DNA of 64,000 nucleotides from positions 620,001 to 684,000 of the forward strand of contig NZ_CP150277.1 of NCBI RefSeq assembly GCF_037977385.1, in the 5' to 3' direction. This document shows positions 18,064-26,531 of this stretch, piece by piece. The translations under genes were made by a program, and so were the position numbers. The DNA is from Terribacillus sp. FSL K6-0262. Its GTDB lineage: Bacteria; Bacillota; Bacilli; Bacillales; Amphibacillaceae. Each line of letters starts with the position of its first letter. Position 1 is the stretch's first letter. The notes under the pieces are model-generated. The model was not told the origin of the DNA. It made no database searches and saw only the letters and a program-made list of their open reading frames with translations.

Positions 18064-18300
18064 ATGAAAGTACAGGATTATGAAAAAGCATTGTTGTTTA
18101 CAATCTGGGGCCAGTGGGACGATCTGCTAGTCCTTATGGTACGCACAAAGGATGATTTGCTTTCCAAGCGAATCGAGATTTTCCTGCACGCATTCCACTA
18201 TCCCTCCGAACAACATGCTGTCGTGAAATCACACGAAGAACTGCTCCAATATATCGATCATGCCCTGGGCCATACAACTTTATATGCCTTGGATGTATAA
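18064..18300 (+). CDS. yhdB: YhdB-like small protein
   Basis: A 78-residue soluble protein (MKVQDYEKALLFTIWGQWDDLL ... LLQYIDHAL) recognisable as the YhdB family of Bacillus, function unknown. AGGAGGGG lies seven or more bases before the ATG. Its neighbours yhcN and yhcX come from the same B. subtilis chromosomal sector. A strong terminator separates it from the convergent yhcX. Confidence 0.75.
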   Translation: MKVQDYEKALLFTIWGQWDDLLVLMVRTKDDLLSKRIEIFLHAFHYPSEQHAVVKSHEELLQYIDHALGHTTLYALDV

Positions 18301-18334
18301 AAGAAGACTCGAGCACACTGGCTCGAGTCTTCTT
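18301..18334. terminator. Bidirectional terminator between yhdB and yhcX
   Basis: A perfect repeat, AAGAAGACTCGAGC and its complement, around a six-base loop. Confidence 0.88.
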
Positions 18335-19896
18335 CAATGGTCCTCCGGCGTTTCACTTTCCAAATTCTTGAATCTCAATTCGAATAAATCTTTACGGCGA
18401 TCATGCAGATGGCGAACAGTACCTGTTTTTCGCTGCCGCTGCAATATCTCTAAATCGACATCTCCGACAACGACCGTCTCGATATTCGGCGGGCACTCCC
18501 CGACAATGCCATCACGAGCGAATTCAAAATCGGAAGGTGTGAAAATACCGGACTGCGCATATTGAATATCCATATTCTCCACCTGCGTCAAGTTTCCTAC
18601 CGTTCCTGCTATCACAGTATAAACCTGATTCTCCACAGCTCGGGCCTGTGCACAATACCTGACACGCAAATATCCCTGACGGTCATCTGTGCAGAATGGG
18701 ACGAAAATGATATTCGCTCCTTGATCCACGGCATGACGGGCCAGCTCCGGGAATTCGATGTCATAACAAATCTGTATTGCAATGCGCCCGCAATCCGTAT
18801 CGAAAACCTTCACCGTATCACCAGGCTGGATCCCCCACCACTTTTTCTCATTTGGTGTGACATGGATTTTGTATTGCTTCTCGATCGTTCCGTCACGACG
18901 GAATAGATAGGCGATATTATAAATATGCTCGTCCTCTTCCACAAAATGCGAACCGCCCACAATGTTGACATTGTAGCGAACGGCCAGATTTGTGAATAAT
19001 TCGATATACTGCTCTGTGAATTCAGACAATTTCCGAACCGCTTTGGAAGGTACTTTTTCTTCGAGGAAACTCATGAGCTGCGTCGTGAAAATCTCCGGGA
19101 ATACAGCAAAATCCGATCCGAAATCATAGGCAACGTCCACATAGTACTCCACTTGCCTCGCGAATTCCTCAAACGATTCAATTTGTTTCATCATGTATTG
19201 AATGACCGTGATCCGTACAGGATAGGCCGTTTTGAAATGCCGTTTCGACTTCGCATGATATTCGATATTATTCCATTCCATCAAGGTCGCAAAGGTTGCT
19301 GATTGCTTATCATCAGGCAAATAATCGCGGTTGATCCGCATGACACGGAAACCGTTCATCATTTGGAATGTCAGCACAGGATCATAGATGTTCTGCGCTT
19401 CCACTTCCTCCACATACTGACGCGGCGTTAGTTCATGGCTGTATTTATGATAATTCGGGATTCTTCCGCCGATGATGATGCTTTTCAAATTCATCTCAGC
19501 GGCCAATTCCTTCCGCGCTTCGTAAAGGCGCTTCCCGATTTTCATGCCCTGGTATTCCGGATGGACCATGACCTCGATGCCATACAAATTGAAACCCTCC
19601 GGATTATGGTTCGTGATATATCCTTCATCTGTAATGTCATCCCAAGTGTGACGATCATCATACTCGTCAAAATTGACAATCAAGCTGGAACAGCTGCCAA
19701 TGATTTTACCATCCAATTCCACGCAGAACTGTCCCTCAGGAAATATATCGATATGACTTTTCAGGTGACTCTTCTTCCATGGCTCCATGCCAGGAAAACA
19801 TAATTTCTGCATATCCAGGATTTGATCGATATCCGACTCGGTGATATTCCGTAAAACGACTTTTTTCTCAAACTGCGACAAATCTAATTCAGACAT
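18334..19896 (-). CDS. yhcX: GNAT plus carbon-nitrogen hydrolase fusion protein
   Basis: A 520-residue two-domain protein. Residues about 14-190 are a GNAT acetyltransferase (LYGIEVMVHPEYQGMKIGKRLYEARKEL), and residues about 225-500 are a nitrilase/omega-amidase fold. The catalytic triad is visible as Glu in FAVFPEIF, Lys in EKQYKIHVTP and Cys in IQICYDIEFPE. It is the counterpart of B. subtilis YhcX; the natural fusion suggests acetyl-CoA-dependent chemistry paired with amide hydrolysis, with substrate unknown. Transcribed alone, with a shared terminator at its end. Confidence 0.88.
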   Translation of the reverse strand: MSELDLSQFEKKVVLRNITESDIDQILDMQKLCFPGMEPWKKSHLKSHIDIFPEGQFCVELDGKIIGSCSSLIVNFDEYDDRHTWDDITDEGYITNHNPEGFNLYGIEVMVHPEYQGMKIGKRLYEARKELAAEMNLKSIIIGGRIPNYHKYSHELTPRQYVEEVEAQNIYDPVLTFQMMNGFRVMRINRDYLPDDKQSATFATLMEWNNIEYHAKSKRHFKTAYPVRITVIQYMMKQIESFEEFARQVEYYVDVAYDFGSDFAVFPEIFTTQLMSFLEEKVPSKAVRKLSEFTEQYIELFTNLAVRYNVNIVGGSHFVEEDEHIYNIAYLFRRDGTIEKQYKIHVTPNEKKWWGIQPGDTVKVFDTDCGRIAIQICYDIEFPELARHAVDQGANIIFVPFCTDDRQGYLRVRYCAQARAVENQVYTVIAGTVGNLTQVENMDIQYAQSGIFTPSDFEFARDGIVGECPPNIETVVVGDVDLEILQRQRKTGTVRHLHDRRKDLFELRFKNLESETPEDH

Positions 19897-19990
19897 AGCA
19901 GCTATCCTCTCTATCGGAAAAGTTCTTTATTGTAATTACCCTTTCCATTGTGCAAGTAGTCCTATTATGAACAAAATCCATCCCGTGATT

Positions 19991-21247
19991 TCAGTTTTTT
20001 TCGGAAGAAGGCTGCTTTCCTTTATGATCTTCATTTTCATTTCTTCTGTCTTGATGTCCCGGAGGCGTGGATTTCTTATTTTTTTCCTGTTTTTCATGGC
20101 CGTTTGCTTTCTCTTTTTCTTTGCCGGGAGGTTTATTTCCGTTCCCATTATTTTCTTTTTGCTTCTTCATATTAGCATTATTTTGTTTATTATCTTGTCT
20201 TTTCTTTTCAGCAGCCTGTTTATCTTGTCTAACCGCTGAGTTCTCATCCGATTTCCCTTGCTTTTTTTCAGCTTTTCCGGCCTGTTTTTCCGTTTCTTTC
20301 GCTTGTTTCTTTTCTTCCTTCAATTGTTTTCTTGCTTCTTTCGACTGATCGGATTCCTTCGGCTCCCCGCCAGGTATATCAGCCAAATGAGCATCCGTAT
20401 GTTCTCTCTCTTTCACGGATTGCTTCACGACAGCATAGGCAGAATTTGCATCCATCCCATCATCCGACCCTTTGGAAGTCTCATCCTGCTGCTCTGCTCC
20501 TTTTTCTTTCACATCTTCTTTATAAAAATCCTTTATAATGGCTGAATCCGATTGTGTAAGAGCTGAATCAGAAGAGGATGTATCTCCCTCCAGAATGGTC
20601 TGCGCCATGATTTCATTCATTGATTTATGCTCATCCTGAGCCGTCTGGCGCACTTTATCAGGCACCTGGAACGATGCGATATGTAATGTATTGTTGAATG
20701 AATTGACCGATCCCTCCAATATGCTGGTCAATTGCTTATCATCCTGTTTGGTATCTATGTAATTGACACCTATGATAATGCTTTCCGAGTCAGTTAAAAG
20801 ACCTAAGTCACTCGATTTCCGCAAAATACTGGCTGCAACCTCTTCGACAGGCTCACCTGCCCAATCATCCAGAGAAGCAAGTACCGTTTTTGCCTCTTCA
20901 TTCAAAGCCGCTGCAGAAATAACATCCATACGGTTATTGACCTTCAATTCAATGCTCGGATTGAAATCAAGGCTGACATAAGCATATGCTTTATTACCGC
21001 TGTACCAGGAATAAACCGGGAATAAGGCCAGCACAAAAACAAGCACCAATACGGCCACACGCATGAAATTCTTCATGGACGGTGTCCAATGTCTGATTCT
21101 TGTACGACGGACTAGTTCATGGGCACTGAATTCGACTTCTTGTCCGATCTCTGCCTGCTCTTTCACAACGATCTCCAAGAAATTCCCTTCGCTGGTCAGC
21201 ACGATTGTGCTCCGGCGGCTTTGCTTGACGACGACTCCTCTTTTCAC
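19991..21247 (-). CDS. rsgI: Anti-sigma-I factor RsgI with K/E/Q-rich extracellular tail
   Basis: A 418-residue single-pass anti-sigma factor. The N-terminal cytoplasmic RsgI_N domain (KQSRRSTIVLTSEGNFLEI) binds sigma-I, the membrane segment is about residues 61-82, and the conserved periplasmic block YAYVSLDFNPSIELKVN contains the Asn-Pro at which RsgI proteins are reported to self-cleave. The C-terminal half, from about residue 250, is low-complexity and extremely charged (K, E, Q, N, D), with no carbohydrate-binding module of the clostridial type. GTG start overlapping the sigI stop by one base, so both are translated together and sigma-I is held in check. Confidence 0.92.
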   Translation of the reverse strand: MKRGVVVKQSRRSTIVLTSEGNFLEIVVKEQAEIGQEVEFSAHELVRRTRIRHWTPSMKNFMRVAVLVLVFVLALFPVYSWYSGNKAYAYVSLDFNPSIELKVNNRMDVISAAALNEEAKTVLASLDDWAGEPVEEVAASILRKSSDLGLLTDSESIIIGVNYIDTKQDDKQLTSILEGSVNSFNNTLHIASFQVPDKVRQTAQDEHKSMNEIMAQTILEGDTSSSDSALTQSDSAIIKDFYKEDVKEKGAEQQDETSKGSDDGMDANSAYAVVKQSVKEREHTDAHLADIPGGEPKESDQSKEARKQLKEEKKQAKETEKQAGKAEKKQGKSDENSAVRQDKQAAEKKRQDNKQNNANMKKQKENNGNGNKPPGKEKEKANGHEKQEKNKKSTPPGHQDRRNENEDHKGKQPSSEKN

Positions 21248-21978
21248 TAACTCACCCCCTTCATATAATCCTTCAGGTAAATATAATCCTCGCTAAGAAT
21301 GATGAAGATGGCGAGAATATACTTCCTGTTCCTTTCCAATGTTTTCTTGCTCACAGATACCTTTTCGACTAGCTGTTTAATCGGGATTTTCTTCTTTCTA
21401 TTCACATAATCCCGAAGCTCTCGATCCGCATGGAGAATCTTTGCTGCTTCGATTGCCGATTCCCTGGCATCGCGATGCTTTGGCGCGACTTGGATCAGCT
21501 CTTGGAACGACAGCTTATATTCCTTCAGTTTCTTATCATACTCCTCTATCTCAGCACGGCGATACCAAGTTTCTGTTTCCTGGACATAAGCTGTCTGGGC
21601 TGCTCGCACTTCACCTGGATTCTCACTTTCATCTTCATACAGCTCGTCCAAGGAAGCAGCAGGCTGGCGGATCCGCTCCCGCCTGATATAATCGATTGTC
21701 TTTCGCTTGATCACCAGCTTGGCAAATGAAAGGAAGGAACTCCCTTTATCATCCGCATAAGCAAGCATCGCTTCATTGAAAGCGGATAAACCGATACTGA
21801 ATTCTTCATCCTTGGAAGGATCGATGAATCGCCGGCATACTTCGGACACGGATTTTGCAATGAAAGGCTGATAACTCTCGATCAGCTCATTTTGCAACTC
21901 GGTGTTTCCGGCCTGCACTTGTTTAATCTGTTCTTCTAATTTTCCGCGGTTAGGATCATTAGACTGGCGTAGATACAA
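21247..21978 (-). CDS. sigI: RNA polymerase sigma factor SigI
   Basis: A 243-residue sigma-70-related factor of the SigI group (heat- and envelope-stress sigma factor in B. subtilis). Region 2 is visible in SVSEVCRRFIDPSKDEEFSIGLSAFNEAM and FLSFAKLVIKRKTIDYIRRERIR, and the C-terminal SigI_C domain in PIKQLVEKVSVSKKTLERNRKYI. TTG start with GGAGGTGA six bases before it. It is followed without a gap by its anti-sigma factor. Such pairs are normally autoregulated; a possible sigma-I promoter is noted separately. Confidence 0.93.
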   Translation of the reverse strand: MYLRQSNDPNRGKLEEQIKQVQAGNTELQNELIESYQPFIAKSVSEVCRRFIDPSKDEEFSIGLSAFNEAMLAYADDKGSSFLSFAKLVIKRKTIDYIRRERIRQPAASLDELYEDESENPGEVRAAQTAYVQETETWYRRAEIEEYDKKLKEYKLSFQELIQVAPKHRDARESAIEAAKILHADRELRDYVNRKKKIPIKQLVEKVSVSKKTLERNRKYILAIFIILSEDYIYLKDYMKGVS

Positions 21979-22006
21979 GACCTATCACCTCCAGCCTTCT
22001 ATATTT

Positions 22007-22033
22007 TTCGTAACATAATTGTAATTTTCGGGT
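22007..22033 (-). promoter_or_regulatory. Possible autoregulatory sigma-I promoter
   Basis: On the minus strand ACACCC and CGAA are separated by about 19 bases, resembling the C-rich -35 and CGAA -10 of sigma-I promoters, and lie 30 bases upstream of sigI. The spacing is longer than I would expect, so this is tentative. Confidence 0.3.
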
Positions 22034-22206
22034 GTAACACACTAAAATCATTTGTAAATTTCGTTTAAAATCAATTGAGATTCTTATATATGACATATGA
22101 CTTACTCCAATACTTCACCAATATGCCTATCATACAACACCCGGTTTAAAGGCTGCTTCTCAAAATAATTACAAAAAAATTAAATCTCTGCAACAATAAA
22201 GCGCAT

Positions 22207-22241
22207 AAAAAAGCCATCCTGTATAATCAGGACGGCTTTTT
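22207..22241 (-). terminator. Rho-independent terminator of bmrCD
   Basis: AAAAAAGCC.TCCTG and its complement around TATAAT, with a T run on the minus strand, overlapping the end of bmrD. Confidence 0.85.
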
Positions 22242-22243
22242 CA

Positions 22244-24277
22244 CTAACCGGCGGAACGCTTTATACCGCTCTGCTGCATCAAGTACATCTGATAATATTG
22301 TCCCTGTTTCTCCAGTAGGGACATGTGATTGCCTTGTTCCAATATCTTCCCGTGATCCAGGACAAAAATCTGATCGGCATGCATGATTGTCGAAAGACGA
22401 TGGGCGATGACCAATGTTGTCCTGCCCTGTTTGAGTACATCCAAAGCTCGCTGGATGACGGCCTCTGTTTCGGTGTCGATATTGGCAGTCGCTTCATCCA
22501 ATATCAAAATGGAAGGATTGAAGGCCAATGCTCTCGCGAAGGAAACAAGCTGCCTTTCCCCCATGGAAAGGGTGGCTCCTCCTTCTTTGACTGGCTCATC
22601 GTATTGTTTCGGAAGCTTGGAGATGAATGGCTCCGCTCCTACTGCTTTCAGGGCTTCGATGGCCGCTTCGCGCGAAATAGCCGGATTATTCATTGTCACA
22701 TTCGTCAGGATCGTACCTGTAAAAAGGAATGGATCCTGCAGCACAATCCCCATGCTGCTGCGGACTTGCTGGCGTGACATTTCTTTTGTATCCACACCAT
22801 CAATCGTTATTCTCCCTTTCTGATGATCATAAAACCGGAATAATAAATTCATGATCGAGCTTTTGCCGGAACCTGTATGCCCGACGAAAGCTGCCGTCTG
22901 TCCGCTTTTTATCTGGAAGCTAAGGTCTTTCAGCACATAATCTTTATCATTATAAGCAAAGCTGACATGCTCAAAAGCGATTTCTCCTCGGTTCTTCTCA
23001 CGCTTGGCCTGGGAATCCACATTTTCCCCTGGTTCTTCAAGCAGCTGGAATACACGAGCTGCAGCAACCCGTGCCTGCTCCAGCAGCGGCAGCTGATTCA
23101 CTGCATCCGTGACCGGATTGAACAAACGGTTCAAGTAATCGACAAAAGCATAGAGCACTCCCACTGTAACGATGGAACCACCGGTTACAGCAGCACCTCC
23201 GAAATAACAGATGAATGCGACGAAAGCCAGGTTACGGAGCACTGTCACTAAGTTATGGGAGGTCAAAGCACTTAATTTCATCAGCTTCCGCTGGTAGGTG
23301 AAATTCCGCGTATTCAGCACTTCGAATTCTTCTTTTGTCTTATGTTCCCGGTTGAACGCCTGGATGATCGGCATGCCCTGAATCGATTCATTGATACTGC
23401 CGTTAATCTCACTGACCGTTTTTCGGACGACTTTATTGTATTTCGTGCCAAAATACTTATATACCTTCATCCAAGCCCAAAAAATCGGAATCACGAGTAA
23501 GCAAATGGCAGCCAGTTTGGCATTCAGCACGAACATCGCGACAAAGATACCACCCATATAAACGAAACTTGTCACAAATGTAGCCAATACCCGCTCATAT
23601 AAATCACGGATCGCTTCTGTATCGTTGGTGATCCTTGCAACAATCGTCCCTGCCGGCCGGTCCACATAATAATGGATCGGCACACGCTGTGTATGGGCAA
23701 AAATTTCATTTCGCATTGTGCGTACGATTTTATTGGAAGCTTGCTGCAGCAAGAAAGTCTTCCAAAATTGAAATATTGCCGCAATGAATAATAGGCCTGC
23801 ATAAACAATGAGCAAGATGATGATCGGCTGGAATTGCGGCCGGAAAAATTCATATAACTCTGCAGCTGAAAGTCTCGTGCCCGCTGCCTTTTCTTTCCCT
23901 TGCGGACCATCGACAGTGATTGTACCATCTGCATAGGATTTGGAACCTTCCAAAGGCAGGGCTCCATCCGCAAAATAAAAATGCCTGCCTATCTGCATGA
24001 CGGTTGCTTCTCCGACTGCATCTTCCTTCGAGTCGAGCTCATCTGAACGGATATAAGTCTTTCCCGCATAATCGACTGTATGATCCGTCTCATTTTCCAC
24101 TTCATACCAAGTGGACTCTATTCCAAGGATGTGATGATCGATTATTCGAGCTGCGATCAGCGGGCCTGCCAGCTCGAGCGCGACAGCAATGAGCAGGCAG
24201 ATGAGACCGATATTGATCGTTTTCTTATTGCTTAATGCGTACTTGAACAATCGCCGTTCCGTCGTTTCTTTCTTCAT
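22244..24277 (-). CDS. bmrD: Heterodimeric multidrug ABC exporter subunit, BmrD/YheH-like
   Basis: A 677-residue half-transporter: six membrane segments (about residues 20-390), with a large extracellular insertion between the first two (residues about 75-140, as in BmrD), then an ATPase domain. The ATPase has Walker A GHTGSGKSS, signature LSMGERQL and Walker B LILDEATAN with the catalytic glutamate. The length is close to B. subtilis BmrD (673). Its ATG overlaps the bmrC stop (ATGA). With BmrC it should form the drug-exporting heterodimer, this subunit carrying the consensus catalytic site. Confidence 0.9.
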   Translation of the reverse strand: MKKETTERRLFKYALSNKKTINIGLICLLIAVALELAGPLIAARIIDHHILGIESTWYEVENETDHTVDYAGKTYIRSDELDSKEDAVGEATVMQIGRHFYFADGALPLEGSKSYADGTITVDGPQGKEKAAGTRLSAAELYEFFRPQFQPIIILLIVYAGLLFIAAIFQFWKTFLLQQASNKIVRTMRNEIFAHTQRVPIHYYVDRPAGTIVARITNDTEAIRDLYERVLATFVTSFVYMGGIFVAMFVLNAKLAAICLLVIPIFWAWMKVYKYFGTKYNKVVRKTVSEINGSINESIQGMPIIQAFNREHKTKEEFEVLNTRNFTYQRKLMKLSALTSHNLVTVLRNLAFVAFICYFGGAAVTGGSIVTVGVLYAFVDYLNRLFNPVTDAVNQLPLLEQARVAAARVFQLLEEPGENVDSQAKREKNRGEIAFEHVSFAYNDKDYVLKDLSFQIKSGQTAAFVGHTGSGKSSIMNLLFRFYDHQKGRITIDGVDTKEMSRQQVRSSMGIVLQDPFLFTGTILTNVTMNNPAISREAAIEALKAVGAEPFISKLPKQYDEPVKEGGATLSMGERQLVSFARALAFNPSILILDEATANIDTETEAVIQRALDVLKQGRTTLVIAHRLSTIMHADQIFVLDHGKILEQGNHMSLLEKQGQYYQMYLMQQSGIKRSAG

Positions 24278-26025
24278 GAGGAGACACCCCCCTTATCCTC
24301 AAGCTGCTGCAAATAAAACTGGCTTGCATACCAGCCGTCCGCTTCAAGCAGCTCTTCATGTGTACCTTGCTCCATGATCCTTCCATCATCCAGCACGATG
24401 ATCTGTTCGGCATGCTTGACAGCGGAAAGTCGATGAGCTGCGATGATAGTCGTTTTATCCTGGCGCTCTTTCTTCAAATGCTCAATGATATTGGCTTCGG
24501 TTTTACCATCGACTGCACTCATGGAATCATCCAGGATCAATATTTCCGGATTCTTGATAAAGGCACGCGCCAGGGCGACACGCTGTTTCTGCCCTCCGGA
24601 AAGGGTGACCCCGCTTTCACCCACTTTTGTATCCAGGCCTTCGGGGAGGCTCTTTATATCCGTAAGGAAATGAGCGAGCTCCATGACACGGAAAATTTCC
24701 TCGTCGGATGCATCCTGTTTGCCATATCGGATATTTTCCCGGATCGTTTTCGAGAAAAGGATCTGTTCCTGCGGTACATAACCAATCCAGCTGCGCGTCT
24801 TCTGCAAGGAAAACTGTTCGATTGGTATACCGCCGAGCAGCAATCGACCTTCCCCTGGCGGATATTGACGGAGCAGCTGTTTGAACAATGTCGATTTGCC
24901 GGCACCAGTTTTACCTACAACACCAAGTGTCGTCCCCTGCTTGATCTCGAGGCTGATGTCATGGAGGCGCTCCGTATCATTGCCCGGATAACAGAAGCTT
25001 ACAGAATCGAAGACAATATCTCCTGGTTTCTGCCGATCCACAGGCTGTTCGGGATCCGTTACATCGGCCGGATAATCAAGCGTCATATTGACACGATCCA
25101 AGGATGCATTCCCCCGCTGCAGGACATTGATCAATTCACCTACAGCAAACATCGGCCAAATAAGCATTCCAAGATACATATTGAACGATACTAGATTCCC
25201 CAGGGTGATTTCATTTTGGAAGACAAGCAAGGCGCCATAGCCGATTCCGATTGTGTAGGAAAGCCCTACAAGCACTTTCATCGTTGGTTCGAATAATGCA
25301 TCGATCTTCGCTACCTTGATATTCTTCCGATAAACATCCTCCGTCATATCCTGAAACCGCTGTTCGTCCTGCTGCTCTTGAACGAATGCCCGTGTCACCC
25401 GGACTCCGCGGATCGATTCCAGCACTTCATTATTCAAGTTCCCGAAAGCTTCCTGTGCTTCCGTGAAGCGTTCATTGATAGCCTCTCCATATTTATGCAT
25501 GACAATGGCCATGATGGGCATCGGGATAAGGGCGACCAACGTCAGTTCCCAGCTGATCGAAAATCCCATGATTGCAATGATCATGAGCATAAAAATACTT
25601 GAATCCACCAGCGTCAATACCCCGAAACCGCTTGTCATATAGATGGCACGTAAATCATTCGTACCTTGCGCCATCAGGTCCCCCACTTTTTTCTTATCGA
25701 AGAATGTAGGTGTCATACGGAAAAAGTGTCCCATCAGCTTGGAACGCATCAATCTCTCCAGAATCGCAGATCCGCTGAACAAGGTATAATCCCACACATA
25801 GGAAATGACATAGTGCAGCACGATAAGCAGCAGGAACAGACCGATGACCTGCCAAAGCCTTTCTGAAGTAAGCGAGTTATAATTGATCTCATCAATGGTG
25901 AGACCGATCAGCTTCGGCGGAATCAGACCGATCAAGCTGGCTAGTATAAGGGCGATAATCGCAATCGTATATCGCTTCCAATATTTCAGGAAAAACCAAT
26001 CCAACTTCTTCAAAACATCAAACAT
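24274..26025 (-). CDS. bmrC: Heterodimeric multidrug ABC exporter subunit, BmrC/YheI-like
   Basis: A 583-residue half-transporter (B. subtilis BmrC has 585). Six membrane segments precede an ATPase with Walker A GKTGAGKST, signature LSGGQKQ and Walker B ILILDDSMSAVD. An aspartate takes the place of the catalytic glutamate after Walker B, the degenerate site typical of the BmrC-type half of such heterodimers. The ATG with AAGGTGG eight bases before it was chosen over two upstream GTG codons. Expression is probably controlled by the upstream leader, which has a terminator and two short ORFs, as B. subtilis bmrCD is controlled by attenuation at bmrB. Confidence 0.9.
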   Translation of the reverse strand: MFDVLKKLDWFFLKYWKRYTIAIIALILASLIGLIPPKLIGLTIDEINYNSLTSERLWQVIGLFLLLIVLHYVISYVWDYTLFSGSAILERLMRSKLMGHFFRMTPTFFDKKKVGDLMAQGTNDLRAIYMTSGFGVLTLVDSSIFMLMIIAIMGFSISWELTLVALIPMPIMAIVMHKYGEAINERFTEAQEAFGNLNNEVLESIRGVRVTRAFVQEQQDEQRFQDMTEDVYRKNIKVAKIDALFEPTMKVLVGLSYTIGIGYGALLVFQNEITLGNLVSFNMYLGMLIWPMFAVGELINVLQRGNASLDRVNMTLDYPADVTDPEQPVDRQKPGDIVFDSVSFCYPGNDTERLHDISLEIKQGTTLGVVGKTGAGKSTLFKQLLRQYPPGEGRLLLGGIPIEQFSLQKTRSWIGYVPQEQILFSKTIRENIRYGKQDASDEEIFRVMELAHFLTDIKSLPEGLDTKVGESGVTLSGGQKQRVALARAFIKNPEILILDDSMSAVDGKTEANIIEHLKKERQDKTTIIAAHRLSAVKHAEQIIVLDDGRIMEQGTHEELLEADGWYASQFYLQQLEDKGGVSS

Positions 26026-26068
26026 ACTATCCACCACCTTCTTTCACGAATTTGTCCAAACTGTTCAG

Positions 26069-26122
26069 CTAACCATCATCATTCCAATCTTCCTCCCATT
26101 TTTTTGTCTGTGTGTTCGGCAT
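26069..26122 (-). CDS. 17-codon ORF between the attenuator and bmrC
   Basis: ATG lies seven bases after a perfect AAGGAGG and runs 17 codons (MPNTQTKKWEEDWNDDG) to TAG, ending 43 bases before bmrC. The product is polar and rich in W, D and E. It lies after the intrinsic terminator, so it is made only on read-through. It might be a second leader peptide that sets ribosome loading on bmrC, or a tiny protein in its own right; no family is recognised. Confidence 0.55.
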   Translation of the reverse strand: MPNTQTKKWEEDWNDDG

Positions 26123-26204
26123 AGCGCTTCCTCCTTGTTTTCTTGTTATGATAAGAAGCCGGAAAGGAATCCCGGCCTGTATCAGCAAACCGTCATTTAT
26201 GCAT

Positions 26205-26236
26205 AAAAAAACGCGCACGCCCGCAGGCGTACACGT
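26205..26236 (-). terminator. Attenuator terminator in the bmrCD leader
   Basis: An 11-base-pair stem (ACGTGTACGCC against GGCGTGCGCGT with G-U pairs) is followed on the minus strand by seven T residues. It lies after the 23-codon leader ORF and before the 17-codon ORF and bmrC, so it would stop transcription short unless relieved. Confidence 0.75.
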
Positions 26237-26293
26237 TGTTGGGAGTATGCAGCAAGCTAATTGCGACTACTCCATCCCGATAAAATCAAACCT

Positions 26294-26365
26294 CTAAAAT
26301 ACCGAATAAAGGAGGGGCCGCCCACTATGAAATTGGCTGTTAAAAGCTATTTTCCGGTTGTTCAT
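26294..26365 (-). CDS. 23-codon leader peptide of bmrCD
   Basis: ATG is preceded at eight bases by AAGGAGGG, and the frame runs 23 codons from MNNRKIAFN to LLYSVF and TAG. It starts about 33 bases after the predicted transcription start and ends about 58 bases before the terminator stem. Codons 17-19 contain CCCCTCCTT, which can pair with the peptide's own ribosome site. Position and architecture match a ribosome-sensing leader such as BmrB in B. subtilis, though the peptide is shorter and not obviously similar in sequence. Confidence 0.65.
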   Translation of the reverse strand: MNNRKIAFNSQFHSGRPLLYSVF

Positions 26366-26404
26366 CTTGGGTCCCTCCTTCCAATTGTAATTTTATGCAT
26401 AATA

Positions 26405-26434
26405 AGTATATACATACCGGTCGAAAAAGGTCAA
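26405..26434 (-). promoter_or_regulatory. Sigma-A promoter of the bmrCD leader
   Basis: The minus strand reads TTGACC, an 18-base spacer, then TATACT. The start point would lie near base 26398, giving a leader of about 370 bases before bmrC. Confidence 0.7.
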
Positions 26435-26531
26435 TGTTATTTTCAAACAATTTAATCAATAAGAAATTGTTAACCATTTGCACTAATATGGTAGACTAGA
26501 GATGATAATTAAAAAAGGAGTATCGTAATCC

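Noticed and set aside
19889..20045. Possible 32-codon membrane peptide overlapping the end of rsgI in another frame
   Set aside because: No ribosome binding site, and almost half of it lies within the rsgI coding region.
26261..26455. Plus-strand ORF antisense to the bmrCD leader, with AGGAGG-like sequence and a hydrophobic stretch
   Set aside because: The AGGAGGGG-like signal is the complement of the CCCTCC segment of the minus-strand leader ORF, and the frame lies wholly within the leader. The minus-strand reading, with promoter, ORF and terminator, explains the sequence better.
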